NCBI GenBank assembly: GCA_002009475.1
Contig: AYTS01000061.1
Location: 62,001-126,000 of the forward strand
Length of the DNA stretch: 64,000 nucleotides
Source of the DNA: Candidatus Brocadia carolinensis
GTDB lineage: Bacteria > Planctomycetota > Brocadiia > Brocadiales > Brocadiaceae
Direction of reading: 5' to 3'
Shown here in pieces: positions 47,800 through 56,746 of this stretch (the stretch's first letter is position 1; each line of letters starts with the position of its first letter). The translations under genes were made by a program, and so were the position numbers. The notes beneath the pieces are model-generated. The model saw nothing but the letters and a program-made list of their open reading frames with translations. It did not search any database and was not told the origin of the DNA.

Positions 47800-50700
47800 T
47801 TATCCGTCTTTACTGGATTTCTTATTGATATTCTGATTAATTATCTCCCGATATTTCCTTAGCCTTGCATCATGTTCCAGTCTGAATCTGAGTGGTTGAT
47901 GACTCCGTCGGCATATGGTGGCGAATTCGCACCATTCACATTTCCTGGTATCTTCTCCTGGTGAAACAGGAAAGATGCCTTCCCGAATGATTTTCAGAAA
48001 TTCCCTCAGGGTCTCCCAGTACGGTTCCTTACAGTTCATCCATTCATCACGGTTGATGATCTTCATTTGTGGGGACATCTCTCCCGTCTTTTTTTCAGCA
48101 TGCTCTGCAACATAAACAAAGGAGGCCTCGTCCAGCCTGGCTTGACCTTTGGAAATACGACCTTTCTTAATTTCCTCTGATAATATATGCTCTGCCATGA
48201 TGACATAAAAGGGGAGTTGTAATTTTTGACCCCGGATGGCTTCCCTCATGAGGTTTTCCTTGAAAAATCTCCCAGATTTGTAATCAATCACACGGTAGCT
48301 TGCTGTGTCTCCGGCTTGTTTCATATCTATGCGATCAATCTTTCCCTTAAATGTAATCCTTGAAGTATCTCCCTCTTTGAAATGTTCAGGGATGAGTTTG
48401 AGCACGTCGTTCTGCGGACTTAGCTTTACCGTCCTTTCCAGGTACGTGGGGGCAAAGCCTGTTTGTTTAATTTGTTCAAGGTCCCATGTGATGAATCTTG
48501 TCAAAAGGGCGAGAATCTCCTCTTTTTCGATTTCCCAGACGATCGGGTAGGGAATCGGTATCTGCTGCTCTATCCCGGTGAAATATTTACGGACAATACT
48601 CTGCAGAAGTTCAATAGGATCTTGTCCTTTTGTTTTTGCGGTAAAATATCCTTTCTCCATCAAGGCATGATAAAAATCCCGGAGGATGTTGTGATAAAGG
48701 GAACCAAGGTCCACGGCGGCTATCATCTCAGCCGTTTCAGGCTCTTCCAGGGACTCCAGTTCAAGTATCTTACCCATAAAAAACTTAAACGGACACATCC
48801 CAAAGGTCTCTAGCATGGTTGGGCTAAAGCCGCGACATGCCGCCTCATTCCACCACGTGGCCATATCACCGACGACCCCATCGTATGGGGTCAAACGGGA
48901 ATGGTAACCTTCCATCAAACCCAGGGCTGATTGTGAGCGATCAAAGACATCCCGGTTGATGTTGAAGGCATCCTTAAGATTCGTGGGGTTCATTCGGTCG
49001 AGTGCCATCCGGATGCCGACCTCCTTTGGTGTAAGCAAAGATATTTCCTGTTTACAGAGTTTTTCCGTAATACTGCGCGGAACATAAATTTCGTGCACCG
49101 GACTTTCCCCGGATTCCTTTGTGAGCGGCAATATACCTTTCAGGGTTTGAAGGATGTCCATAAGGTAGTGGGATTGAACCCTGGGCTTTCCCGCTTCATC
49201 TGAGCGTTCGTAGAGGAGGTAGAGTCGTTCCCTTGCTGCGTTCAGCAGGAAGGAGAAGAGCAGACGTTCTTCATCAAACCCCCGGAGCTTTTCGGGAATA
49301 ACGTTTCCCAACACCTCGGATAACCTGCGCCGAACGTGGTCGCGCAGGAAGGGCTCTTCAGAGATAGCACGGGGGAACACTTTTTCATTAAGACCCAGGA
49401 CAAACAAGGCACGAAAGGGGACACCCCGGGCTGACATGGCGTCCAGCACCCTCACACCCCTGCCATTTTTCAACCCGATGGGCAAGGCTTCCTGCCGGCA
49501 TGCGTCTATGAAGGTGTCAATAAATTGATCCCGCGTTACCTCCTCACCCAAACAGTCGAGGGCGCATAACGCATGCAATAATTCCCCTATTTTATCCAGG
49601 AGCAGGAGGTCTCTCTCCTGATCCTCAGGATTCATACCTTCCGCGGGAATGTGGATGTAGCTCCGGAGCAAGTGGGTTATTTTTTGACCCATCATCGCCC
49701 ATGACGCCTCTTCTGGAAGTGAAGACAGGTCATGTGATAAGGCACGCAGGATATTCTCTAAGAGTTCAATCTGAGCTGCAGGAATGGGGATGTATCTTCC
49801 TGTTTGTTCGTTATTCGAAAATAGATCTGAACCATCCCTATTTCTCTCCTGTGAATGAAGGAAATGGAGTTGAGTATCACTATCGCCCTTTGTGCATTCC
49901 TGCAACATACCTTTTGCTTGCGCAAGCCTTGATAACCAACACGAGATATCACCACGAATCCCCAGTCTTCTGCTCAGCATGTCCCAGAGATCAGGGCGTG
50001 GGATAAGTCCGCCGGGAGCGCATGGCGGCATTCTGAAGTAAGGTGATCCAAGTAATTCAATGACCATAGGGCGGTAAAAATCTTCCCTCTTCAGCAGAAG
50101 AATTTGCTGGATGACCTTTACCAGTGGATATTTCTCAATAGGTTCCTGTGCGCTGGTTGCAAATGGGATAGCATTCTCCTGAAATATCTTTTTGATGGTA
50201 TCGGTGTAGGGATCAAGCGACCTCGCAATCACGCCAATCTCCTCCATTGTATACCCTTCGGCTGCAAGTTTCAGGATCTCCTTAGCAACCGTCCAGACCT
50301 CATCCCTTTTGCCAGAGACGTTGATAATAACGGGTTTCGGGTTGCGAGCTGCGAGTTGCGAGTTGTGAGTTGTAAGTTGTGCGTTTAACCCGTAACCTCC
50401 AACCCGCAACTCGCCACTTGCCGCAGAAACACCTTCGGATTTGGAATCCATCAGGTATGAAAATCCATAACCGTCGTCCGCAGGCAGTTCCTCTACATCA
50501 CGTGCCATGCCCAGCACAAACGATTCGAAAAAGGGCTTTACGTATACAAAGGCAGGGTGCTTTTTCTGGTAAGGCAGGAAGAGTATCGTTGGATAATGTT
50601 TGAATATTTCTCCGAAAAAATCCTGTTCAACCCCGGTAAGATCATAAAATCCATACGCCAGAATCTGCTGAAAACCCCTCAGAAATGCAGAGTCAGGCAC

Positions 50701-51264
50701 GCATGCCGTAGCCACACGATAGACGTCAGAATAGTGGGATATATGCAGGGTTTTTAACCTCTGCCTGAACGTATCAAAGAGATGCATGATACCGTAAAGT
50801 TTCTGTATCTCCATACCTTCAACAAATCCTTCCCGCACGGCCTCCTGCATGGTGCCAAGGTGAACATCTGCGTCAATAAGATCCTGGATAACCTGGAACA
50901 AGGCCTTGGAGAGGGCAGGCAGGGATTGTGCATTTTTAAACAGTGGCTCTTGTAGTATCTGCTGTCTTAGCAATCCCGCGATGACGCTTTCGTAAATAAC
51001 GGGCCGTTGAATAATCTGACCTGTGCCTACTCCTGACAGCCAGCATATCTCCTTTGCAAGGGAAGAGAAGTTCAGAAACGAGATATTCATACATGAGGCG
51101 TCATTTCCCTGAACAAGCCGTTCCTGGAGCCGGAGCAGCATCCAGTTTGTGGGCGCCACAACGGCAAGGGGTGTTAACGGATTTTCCCTTTTTAATGCCT
51201 GTATTGTTTCTGCGAATGAGTCTTCAAGGGATGGGTGATAGTGCCCTGTCTTAACGGATAACAT
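47800..51264 (-). CDS. AddB-like helicase-fold/PD-(D/E)XK nuclease with Fe-S staple
   Basis: The ATG at 51264 has AGGACAC upstream; the protein has 1154 residues. The N-terminal half is an inactivated UvrD-like helicase fold (PLAVVAPTNWMLLRLQERLV, LDAMSARGVPFRALFVLGLN). The C-terminal 300 residues form a PD-(D/E)XK nuclease with YRVIDYKSGRFFKENLMRE. An Fe-S staple uses a cysteine in LETFGMCPFKFFMG plus KCEWCEFATICRR. This is the AddB plan of the AddAB helicase-nuclease that processes double-strand breaks. No AddA partner is in the window. Residues encoded near 50330-50420 (ELRVGGYGLNAQLTTHNSQL, AARNPKP) are a translated AACTCACAACTC-type tandem repeat kept in frame. Confidence 0.83.
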   Translation of the reverse strand: MLSVKTGHYHPSLEDSFAETIQALKRENPLTPLAVVAPTNWMLLRLQERLVQGNDASCMNISFLNFSSLAKEICWLSGVGTGQIIQRPVIYESVIAGLLRQQILQEPLFKNAQSLPALSKALFQVIQDLIDADVHLGTMQEAVREGFVEGMEIQKLYGIMHLFDTFRQRLKTLHISHYSDVYRVATACVPDSAFLRGFQQILAYGFYDLTGVEQDFFGEIFKHYPTILFLPYQKKHPAFVYVKPFFESFVLGMARDVEELPADDGYGFSYLMDSKSEGVSAASGELRVGGYGLNAQLTTHNSQLAARNPKPVIINVSGKRDEVWTVAKEILKLAAEGYTMEEIGVIARSLDPYTDTIKKIFQENAIPFATSAQEPIEKYPLVKVIQQILLLKREDFYRPMVIELLGSPYFRMPPCAPGGLIPRPDLWDMLSRRLGIRGDISCWLSRLAQAKGMLQECTKGDSDTQLHFLHSQERNRDGSDLFSNNEQTGRYIPIPAAQIELLENILRALSHDLSSLPEEASWAMMGQKITHLLRSYIHIPAEGMNPEDQERDLLLLDKIGELLHALCALDCLGEEVTRDQFIDTFIDACRQEALPIGLKNGRGVRVLDAMSARGVPFRALFVLGLNEKVFPRAISEEPFLRDHVRRRLSEVLGNVIPEKLRGFDEERLLFSFLLNAARERLYLLYERSDEAGKPRVQSHYLMDILQTLKGILPLTKESGESPVHEIYVPRSITEKLCKQEISLLTPKEVGIRMALDRMNPTNLKDAFNINRDVFDRSQSALGLMEGYHSRLTPYDGVVGDMATWWNEAACRGFSPTMLETFGMCPFKFFMGKILELESLEEPETAEMIAAVDLGSLYHNILRDFYHALMEKGYFTAKTKGQDPIELLQSIVRKYFTGIEQQIPIPYPIVWEIEKEEILALLTRFITWDLEQIKQTGFAPTYLERTVKLSPQNDVLKLIPEHFKEGDTSRITFKGKIDRIDMKQAGDTASYRVIDYKSGRFFKENLMREAIRGQKLQLPFYVIMAEHILSEEIKKGRISKGQARLDEASFVYVAEHAEKKTGEMSPQMKIINRDEWMNCKEPYWETLREFLKIIREGIFPVSPGEDTRKCEWCEFATICRRSHQPLRFRLEHDARLRKYREIINQNINKKSSKDG

Positions 51265-51416
51265 TATAGTGTCCTGTAAAAGCTTCCTTTTTTTATGAAG
51301 TTTTTTATCCCCCCACAAACACGGGATAACTACCTCCCTCTCCGTTTACGGGGAGGGACGGGGTGGGGGGTTTTCTACCCCGTAAGCCTGCTATTTTTGA
51401 TTGCGACTTTGCTACG

Positions 51417-52673
51417 TTAGGTATCATTTGCCTTAAGAGGTTCCGTCCCATCTGTCAGCTCCAGGCTCCTGATGTGTGGTAATGAAGCGCCAATAATGCC
51501 CTCCATGTCACCATACATGCCTACGGTATTGTTGACGACCCGTTCAATCTGTTTTTCTCTCTTTGCCCACATTTTTATCATCGCCCTCTTTTCCTGATCC
51601 AGGTCTTCTTTCATGGATTGAAAGGATTCCACGATTGCCTCAATTCTTTGCCTGAATTCCGGACCGGATAGATAATTGTAAAGCACCTCCATCTTTTCAC
51701 TTTTCCCAACAAGGGATGATTTCAATTGTGCCATCTCTATCAGGCTCATTCGTAAAACGGATGCAAGGGCAATTGACAACACGTGGCTGGTAACCCACAC
51801 CCCTTCTACTTGCGAGAATCTCTCTACTCCCTTGGGCATGGTTTCAGTCACCAGGACGGCAATTTCCGCCTTTACCTCCCTCTGGTCGTCCTTGAGTTTT
51901 GATAGCCAGCCTTCATTCCAGGCCTTCGTGTGCTTTGATTCCCAGATAATGGTGCCGCAAAAACGGCCACCGCGGTCATGAACCTTTTGCACAATGTCGG
52001 CCCCTTTAATCCCTTTGGGCACAGGTTCGATCTCATCAACCGGAAATTGTGATTTCAGGAGAGATTCCAGGTCTAATTCTAACACCTCTCCCTGGGTTTG
52101 CATAGAACCCTGGTGTGCCTTACGTTTGGCCTCATCAAGGGCCTTTTTGGTATCCTCAAGTTGCTTCTCCTTTTCCAGGAGTTTTAGGCGACCTTCTTCT
52201 TCCGCTTCTTTTTTGGCTTTTTCGAAGATCAACTTGCGCTCATCATCAAGTTTTCTTGTAATTTCAAGTTCCTGATTCTTCCTCAATTCTTCCAGCTCGC
52301 GTACCTTCCTGCGAAAATCCAGCTCGACTTTTTGTGCCTCCGCAAGCTTCCGTTCTTTTTCGCTGTTTTGTTCCTGCAGGTCTTTTAACTCAACCCGAAT
52401 GGCTTCCTCAACCTCTTTCCTGGCCTCTTTTTTTACCTTTTCCCTTTCGGTCTGCAATTTTTGAGAAACTTGCTGATCAATGATTTTTTTTGCATCCTCA
52501 ACCTTCTTAATTTCATCTGCAAGCAATTTCTCGCGCCGGGAAAGTTCCAACTCCTTTTCCCTTGCCTTCAGTTCGAACTCTTTTTGAAGCCCTTCTTTTA
52601 TCTGATGGGAGAGCGTTTCGGTCAGCGGTATCTCTTTAGCGCAATAGGGACATGTTATGGTTTGATCTTGCAT
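51417..52673 (-). CDS. DUF2130 coiled-coil protein with predicted nuclease-like domain
   Basis: The 418-residue protein begins with a short CxxC element (ITCPYCAKEIPLTETL), followed by about 150 residues of highly charged coiled coil and the DUF2130 domain from about 195: LDLESLLKSQFPVDEIEPVP, GTIIWESKHTKAWNEGWLSK (E-S-K, fitting a restriction-endonuclease-like core) and VTETMPKGVERF. DUF2130 proteins are often found near restriction systems. The type I system lies directly upstream, after a 170-base gap with a repeat. Function unknown. Confidence 0.78.
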   Translation of the reverse strand: MQDQTITCPYCAKEIPLTETLSHQIKEGLQKEFELKAREKELELSRREKLLADEIKKVEDAKKIIDQQVSQKLQTEREKVKKEARKEVEEAIRVELKDLQEQNSEKERKLAEAQKVELDFRRKVRELEELRKNQELEITRKLDDERKLIFEKAKKEAEEEGRLKLLEKEKQLEDTKKALDEAKRKAHQGSMQTQGEVLELDLESLLKSQFPVDEIEPVPKGIKGADIVQKVHDRGGRFCGTIIWESKHTKAWNEGWLSKLKDDQREVKAEIAVLVTETMPKGVERFSQVEGVWVTSHVLSIALASVLRMSLIEMAQLKSSLVGKSEKMEVLYNYLSGPEFRQRIEAIVESFQSMKEDLDQEKRAMIKMWAKREKQIERVVNNTVGMYGDMEGIIGASLPHIRSLELTDGTEPLKANDT

Positions 52674-52697
52674 ATCGTTATCTTAAAGTATGCATGA

Positions 52698-52760
52698 ATG
52701 AAAACTTCTTCGACTTTCCCCCCTTTTTCCCCCCGTAAACGGGGGGGATTGTGGAGGGCG
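52698..52760. repeat. Dispersed GC-rich repeat RPT-C
   Basis: CTTCGACTTTCCCCCCTTTT, TCCCCCCGTAAACGGGGGGG and ATTGTGG match TTCCCCCCTGTTTCCCCCCG and TAAACTGGGGG at 61590-61625 and, inverted, at about 2336-2372. The CCCCCGTAAACxGGGGG core can form a hairpin. This copy separates the DUF2130 gene from hsdM. Confidence 0.6.
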
Positions 52761-52867
52761 ATTGAAATTTCTATACATCAAGCATTGTGCTTATTTTCCA
52801 TTTTATCACGAAAACCAGATCTATCCAAAAAGGAAATTAAGGACAGGCCTCAAGGTCAAGGACCTGG

Positions 52868-54358
52868 CTATTTCCTGTTGTTGATGGATCGCGTGATCTC
52901 CCGAAAACTTTCCAGACCTGCTTCCAAATTATCAATGATATCTCCGGCCAGTTCATCGGGGTTGGGCAGATTATCAAGATCGGCCAAGGATTTATCTTTT
53001 ATCCATGTGATATCAAGCGACGTCTTGTCACGGCTGATGATTTCGTCATACGTGAATTTTCTCCACCTGCCTTCTGAGTTGGTGTCTGCTGTATAGGTTT
53101 CCTTCCGTTTGTGGCGGTTGGTTGGATTGTAGCAGGTAATAAAATCTTTCAGGTCATCCAGCCTTAAGGGATTTTTTTTCAGGGTATGGTGAATATTGGT
53201 GCGGTAATCATAAAACCATGTCTCCTTTGTCCATGCCTTTTTCCCGGCAGGTTTTGCATCAAAAAATATCACATTCGCCTTTACGCCCTGAGCATAGAAA
53301 ATCCCTGTCGGCAAACGAAGGATGGTATGCAGGTCGGTTGTCTCTAAAAGTTTCTTACGCACCATTTCTCCCGCCCCACCTTCAAACAATACATTATCAG
53401 GCACCACAACGGCTGCATGTCCTGTCGTTTTTAACATAGTGTGAATGTGCTGGACAAAGTTGAGTTGCTTGTTGCTCGTAGTCGCCCAAAAATCCTGCCG
53501 GTTGTAAGTGAGGTCTTCCTTTTCCTGTTCGCCTTCTTCATTGGTAAACGTCATGCTGCTCTTTTTCCCGAAAGGCGGATTGGTGAGGACATAATCATAC
53601 CGTCTGCCGTCATCGGCAACCAGCGCATCGGTGGAGGAAATCACATTTTCGCTGTCAATATCGCCGATGTTGTGCAGGAACAGATTCATCAGGCACAGCC
53701 TGCGGGTACTGGCAACAATCTCATTACCGAAAAATGTCTTGTATTTAAGAAACTGCTTTTGCTCCTTGTCCAGCAAAGAACTATCGGCAATAAAATCGTA
53801 AGCAGCCAAAAAGAAGCCGCCTGTGCCACAGGCCGGATCTGCAAGAGTTTTGTGGGGTTCAGGCCTCAAACATTCCACCATTGTCTTAATCAGCGCCCTT
53901 GGTGTGAAGTATTGCCCTGCACCGCTCTTGGTATCCTCTGCATTTTTCTCCAGCAGCCCTTCGTAAATCTGCCCCTTCACATCGGTGCCCATGGTGCTCC
54001 ACTGCTCCTTGTCAATCATGTCAACAAGCTTGTAGAGTTTGGCGGGGTCTTGAATCTTGTTTTGGCTTTTGGTAAAAATCTGTCCAAGTATACCTTTTTG
54101 TTGTGAAAGCTCGCGGAGCAACGTGGTGTAATGCGCTTCCAGCGCAGCCCCCGTCCTTTCAGTCAGACTTTCCCAGTTATACGCCTTTGGGATGGGCAGT
54201 TTGCGGTTGTAAGGCGGTTTGGAAAATTCATCTCCCATCTTCAGGAACAGCATGTACGTGAGTTGTTCTAAGTAATCGCCATAGCCTACGCCATCGTCAC
54301 GAAGGGTGTTGCAGAAGCTCCATATTTTGCTAATGATTGATGAAGTATTGTCGCTCAT
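52868..54358 (-). CDS. hsdM: Type I restriction-modification N6-adenine methyltransferase
   Basis: The 496-residue protein has an N-terminal helical domain (LWSFCNTLRDDGVGYGDYLE-like), SAM-binding motif TLADPACGTGGFFLAAYDFI, the catalytic motif VLTNPPFGKKSSMTF (NPPF), and LPTGIFYAQGVKANVIFFDA. It methylates adenine in the host recognition sequence and, with HsdS and HsdR, forms the restriction complex. The ATG overlaps the stop of the 113-aa gene upstream by four bases. The frame is intact, so at least the protective methylase component is probably made. Confidence 0.92.
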   Translation of the reverse strand: MSDNTSSIISKIWSFCNTLRDDGVGYGDYLEQLTYMLFLKMGDEFSKPPYNRKLPIPKAYNWESLTERTGAALEAHYTTLLRELSQQKGILGQIFTKSQNKIQDPAKLYKLVDMIDKEQWSTMGTDVKGQIYEGLLEKNAEDTKSGAGQYFTPRALIKTMVECLRPEPHKTLADPACGTGGFFLAAYDFIADSSLLDKEQKQFLKYKTFFGNEIVASTRRLCLMNLFLHNIGDIDSENVISSTDALVADDGRRYDYVLTNPPFGKKSSMTFTNEEGEQEKEDLTYNRQDFWATTSNKQLNFVQHIHTMLKTTGHAAVVVPDNVLFEGGAGEMVRKKLLETTDLHTILRLPTGIFYAQGVKANVIFFDAKPAGKKAWTKETWFYDYRTNIHHTLKKNPLRLDDLKDFITCYNPTNRHKRKETYTADTNSEGRWRKFTYDEIISRDKTSLDITWIKDKSLADLDNLPNPDELAGDIIDNLEAGLESFREITRSINNRK

Positions 54359-54696
54359 GTTTTTTCGATCCTACCCCTCTGGGTGTCTAAAACCATGGTA
54401 AACAAGGAATATTCAAACCATTCCGCAAACATTTTCATGGTTCTGTTTTGTGGCCACAAGGTCTCGTCTGTGTACCAGTTGTTTAGTTGATCGGTGAAAA
54501 TAGCGTCATAGTTTCTCTTTAACCAGTTTTGCATCTGACTGATTTCATCGTAGTCAGGTAATAGATAAACATCCCCCTCTTTCAACCCGTCAAGAAAATC
54601 TTCTCCCGCTTCAACACGTAACAGCCAATCATGAAATGGTTGCTTTGGTTTTAAGACCAAAGCAGTTCGTTTTACATTTTCAATAGGTTGTGGCAT
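54355..54696 (-). CDS. Small conserved protein coupled to hsdM
   Basis: The 113-residue protein MPQPIENVKRTALVLKPKQP contains GDVYLLPDYDEISQMQNWLK, IFTDQLNNWYTDETLWPQNR and TMKMFAEWFEYSLFTMVLDT. I do not recognise a named domain; similar small proteins occur next to hsdM in other bacteria. Its stop overlaps the hsdM start (ATGA), so translation is coupled. It has many aromatic and acidic residues, as in DNA mimics or small binding adaptors, but no function can be assigned. Confidence 0.65.
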   Translation of the reverse strand: MPQPIENVKRTALVLKPKQPFHDWLLRVEAGEDFLDGLKEGDVYLLPDYDEISQMQNWLKRNYDAIFTDQLNNWYTDETLWPQNRTMKMFAEWFEYSLFTMVLDTQRGRIEKT

Positions 54697-55627
54697 AGGT
54701 ATTTCCCCATTCTACAAACATGTCGCTCCTATGGAGCTTCGTCTGGCTAACGGTTTGTTTCTCTATAAACATTCCGCTGCTCTGCAGCTATGACGTTGCC
54801 GTATATACCTGCCAGCGCCAGAGGCGCGATATACTTATAGCCGTAAGATGCATCCCAAAAATTTAAAACCCCGTAGGGGTGACATATCCCTTCGTCATTC
54901 ATTTCGCTCCTATGGAGCTATATTTGGTGGTTTGTTTATTTTTCCTATAAACATTCCGCTGCCCTGCAGCTATGGTGTTGTCGTACATGTCCGCCAGCAC
55001 CAGCGGTGCGGGTGTTCATAGCCATAAAATTCACCACCCGCATTTGAAACCCCGTAGGGGTGACATGTTGTTTGTTTGTTCATTCATTTCCATTTCGTTC
55101 CTGCGGAGCTATTTGGGTGGTTGATTTATTTTTCCTATAGCCATATCGCTGCTCCGTTGCTTTTTGATGGTTTTCCTCCGTTCTATAAACATATCGCTGC
55201 TCTGCAATGCTATAAACATGACGCTCCTATGGAGCTTCGTCTGGTTAATGGTGTGTTTCTCTATAAACATACCGCTGCTCTGCAGCTATGACGTTGCCGT
55301 ATATATCTGCCAGCACCAGAGGCGCGATATGTTTATAGCCGTAAGATGCCTTTCAAAAATCTAAAACCCCGTAGGGGTGACATGTTCTTTCTTCGTTCAT
55401 TTCCATTTCGCTCCTACGGAGCTATTTTGGGGTGGTTGGTTTATTTTTTCTATAACCATATCGTTGCTCCGTAATGCTATAAACATACCGCTGCTCTGCA
55501 GCCATGGTGTTGTCGTACATGTCCGCCAGCACCAGCGGTGCGGGATGTTTACAGCCATTAATTTTCACAAAACAATTAGCCAGAGGAGCGATATTAAACA
55601 TCTTCAAACAGATATTCCGTTTTGTAA
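54697..55627. repeat. REP-like hairpin array, left part
   Basis: The stretch is made of alternating short hairpins with 3-base loops: GCTCC-TAT-GGAGC, GCGCC-AGA-GGCGC or GCACC-AGC-GGTGC, and ACCCC-GTA-GGGGT. They are separated by conserved linkers CTATAAACATxCCGCTGCTC, TGCAGCTATGACGTTGCCGT, ATATACCTGCCAG and GATATGTTTATAGCC. A combined unit recurs about every 180-190 bases (GCTCC starts near 54725, 54906, 55223, 55410). CTATAAACAT and its inverse ATGTTTATAG bracket the inner hairpins, so units are arranged as inverted pairs. The motifs do not occur outside 54.7-58.4 kb. No gene is seen here. Confidence 0.8.
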
Positions 55628-56053
55628 TCAATTGCATAGCGTTTCAAAAAAATCAAGGTATTCTTCCCTGAATGATTTTTTTTTATGATGCTCTTCCTGG
55701 TTTCTGATGTAATTGATAATAACATCTAATTGTGAATGGCTGTATGAAAACCCGCCGAAACCGGCTTGCCATTCAAATTTTCCCATGACCCATTGTTTAT
55801 CGTTAATGAATTTAGATGAATTTGCCTTTACATCCCTGATTAAATCGGAAAGTGCGATGTCCGGCTTCAATCCAATCAACAGATGAACATGGTTGGGCAT
55901 TCCATTAATGGCAATCAGTTTTTGGTTTTTGTTTGTCACGATACCGGTAATGTATTTATATAGTTCTTCTTTCCACGTTGGTGAAATCAGGTTGTCTCTG
56001 CCTTTCACGGCAAAAATTACGTGCAGATAAATTTGTGTGTAGGTATTTGCCAT
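55628..56053 (-). CDS. HUH (Y1) transposase, REP-associated type
   Basis: The ATG at 56053 is preceded by AGGAGCTAAAAAA, giving 141 residues; the longer upstream frame is translated repeat. MANTYTQIYLHVIFAVKGRD, KLIAINGMPNHVHLLIGLKP (HVH = HUH metal site) and LDVIINYIRNQEEHHKKKSF (catalytic Tyr in YIRNQ) identify an IS200-like Y1 single-strand transposase. Its setting, with hairpin repeats on both sides and no partner TnpB, fits the RAYT (REP-associated tyrosine transposase) class that moves or maintains REP hairpins. The gene lies inside the restriction locus, on the same strand. All key residues are present, so it may be active. Confidence 0.88.
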   Translation of the reverse strand: MANTYTQIYLHVIFAVKGRDNLISPTWKEELYKYITGIVTNKNQKLIAINGMPNHVHLLIGLKPDIALSDLIRDVKANSSKFINDKQWVMGKFEWQAGFGGFSYSHSQLDVIINYIRNQEEHHKKKSFREEYLDFFETLCN

Positions 56054-56746
56054 TTTTTTAGCTCCTATGAAAATTGTTTGGTAATTGATTTTTATATAAA
56101 CATATCGCTGCAATGCTATAAACATGCCGCTCCTATGGAGCTTGATCTGGTTGACGGTTTGTTTCTCTATAAACATGCCGCTGCTCCGCAGCTATGGTGT
56201 TGCCGTATATGTCCATTAGCACCAGAGGTGCGGGATGTTTATAGCCATAAAATTCACCACTCATATTTGAAACCCCGTAGGGGTGGTATGTCCTTTCATC
56301 GTTCGTTTTCATTTCGCTCCTATGGAGCTTTACCTGGTTGATGGTTTGTTTCTCTATAAACATTCCGCCGCTCTGCAGCTATGACGTTACCGTATATACC
56401 TGCCAGCGCCAGAGGTGCGATATGTTTATAGCCATAAGATGCATCCCCAAAATTTAAAACCCCGTAGGGGTGACATGTTGTTTGTTCATTCATTTTATCT
56501 TGTATCTTTGTTTGGTTGATGGTTCGCCTTTTCTATAAATATTCTGCTGCACCGCAACGCTATAAACATGCCGCTCCTATGGAGCTTGGTCTGGTTGGCG
56601 GTTTGTTTCTCTATAAACATTCCGCTGCTCTGCAGCTATGACGTTGCCGTGTATACCTGCCAGCGCCAGAGGTGCGATATGTTTATAGCCATAAGATGCA
56701 TCCCCAAAATTTAAAACCCCGTAAGGGTGGCATGTTGTTTGTTCAT
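56054..56746. repeat. REP-like hairpin array, right part
   Basis: The same hairpins and linkers continue: GCTCCTATGGAGC at about 56126, 56316 and 56574; CCGCTGCTCTGCAGCTATGA; GCGCCAGAGGTGC and GCACCAGAGGTGC with single changes; ACCCCGTAGGGGT twice and a variant CCCCGTAAGGG at about 56716. The unit 56465-56560 (GTTGTTTGTTCATTCATTTT, ATCTTGTATCTTTGTTTGGT) is repeated almost unchanged at 56734-56800 and runs into the 3' end of hsdS. The last codons of that gene are therefore drawn from the array. Confidence 0.8.

Noticed and set aside
54697-56746. CRISPR-like periodic repeats
   Set aside because: The repeat spacing of about 180-190 bases, similar 'spacers', palindromic hairpins and a Y1 transposase do not fit CRISPR; no cas gene is present.
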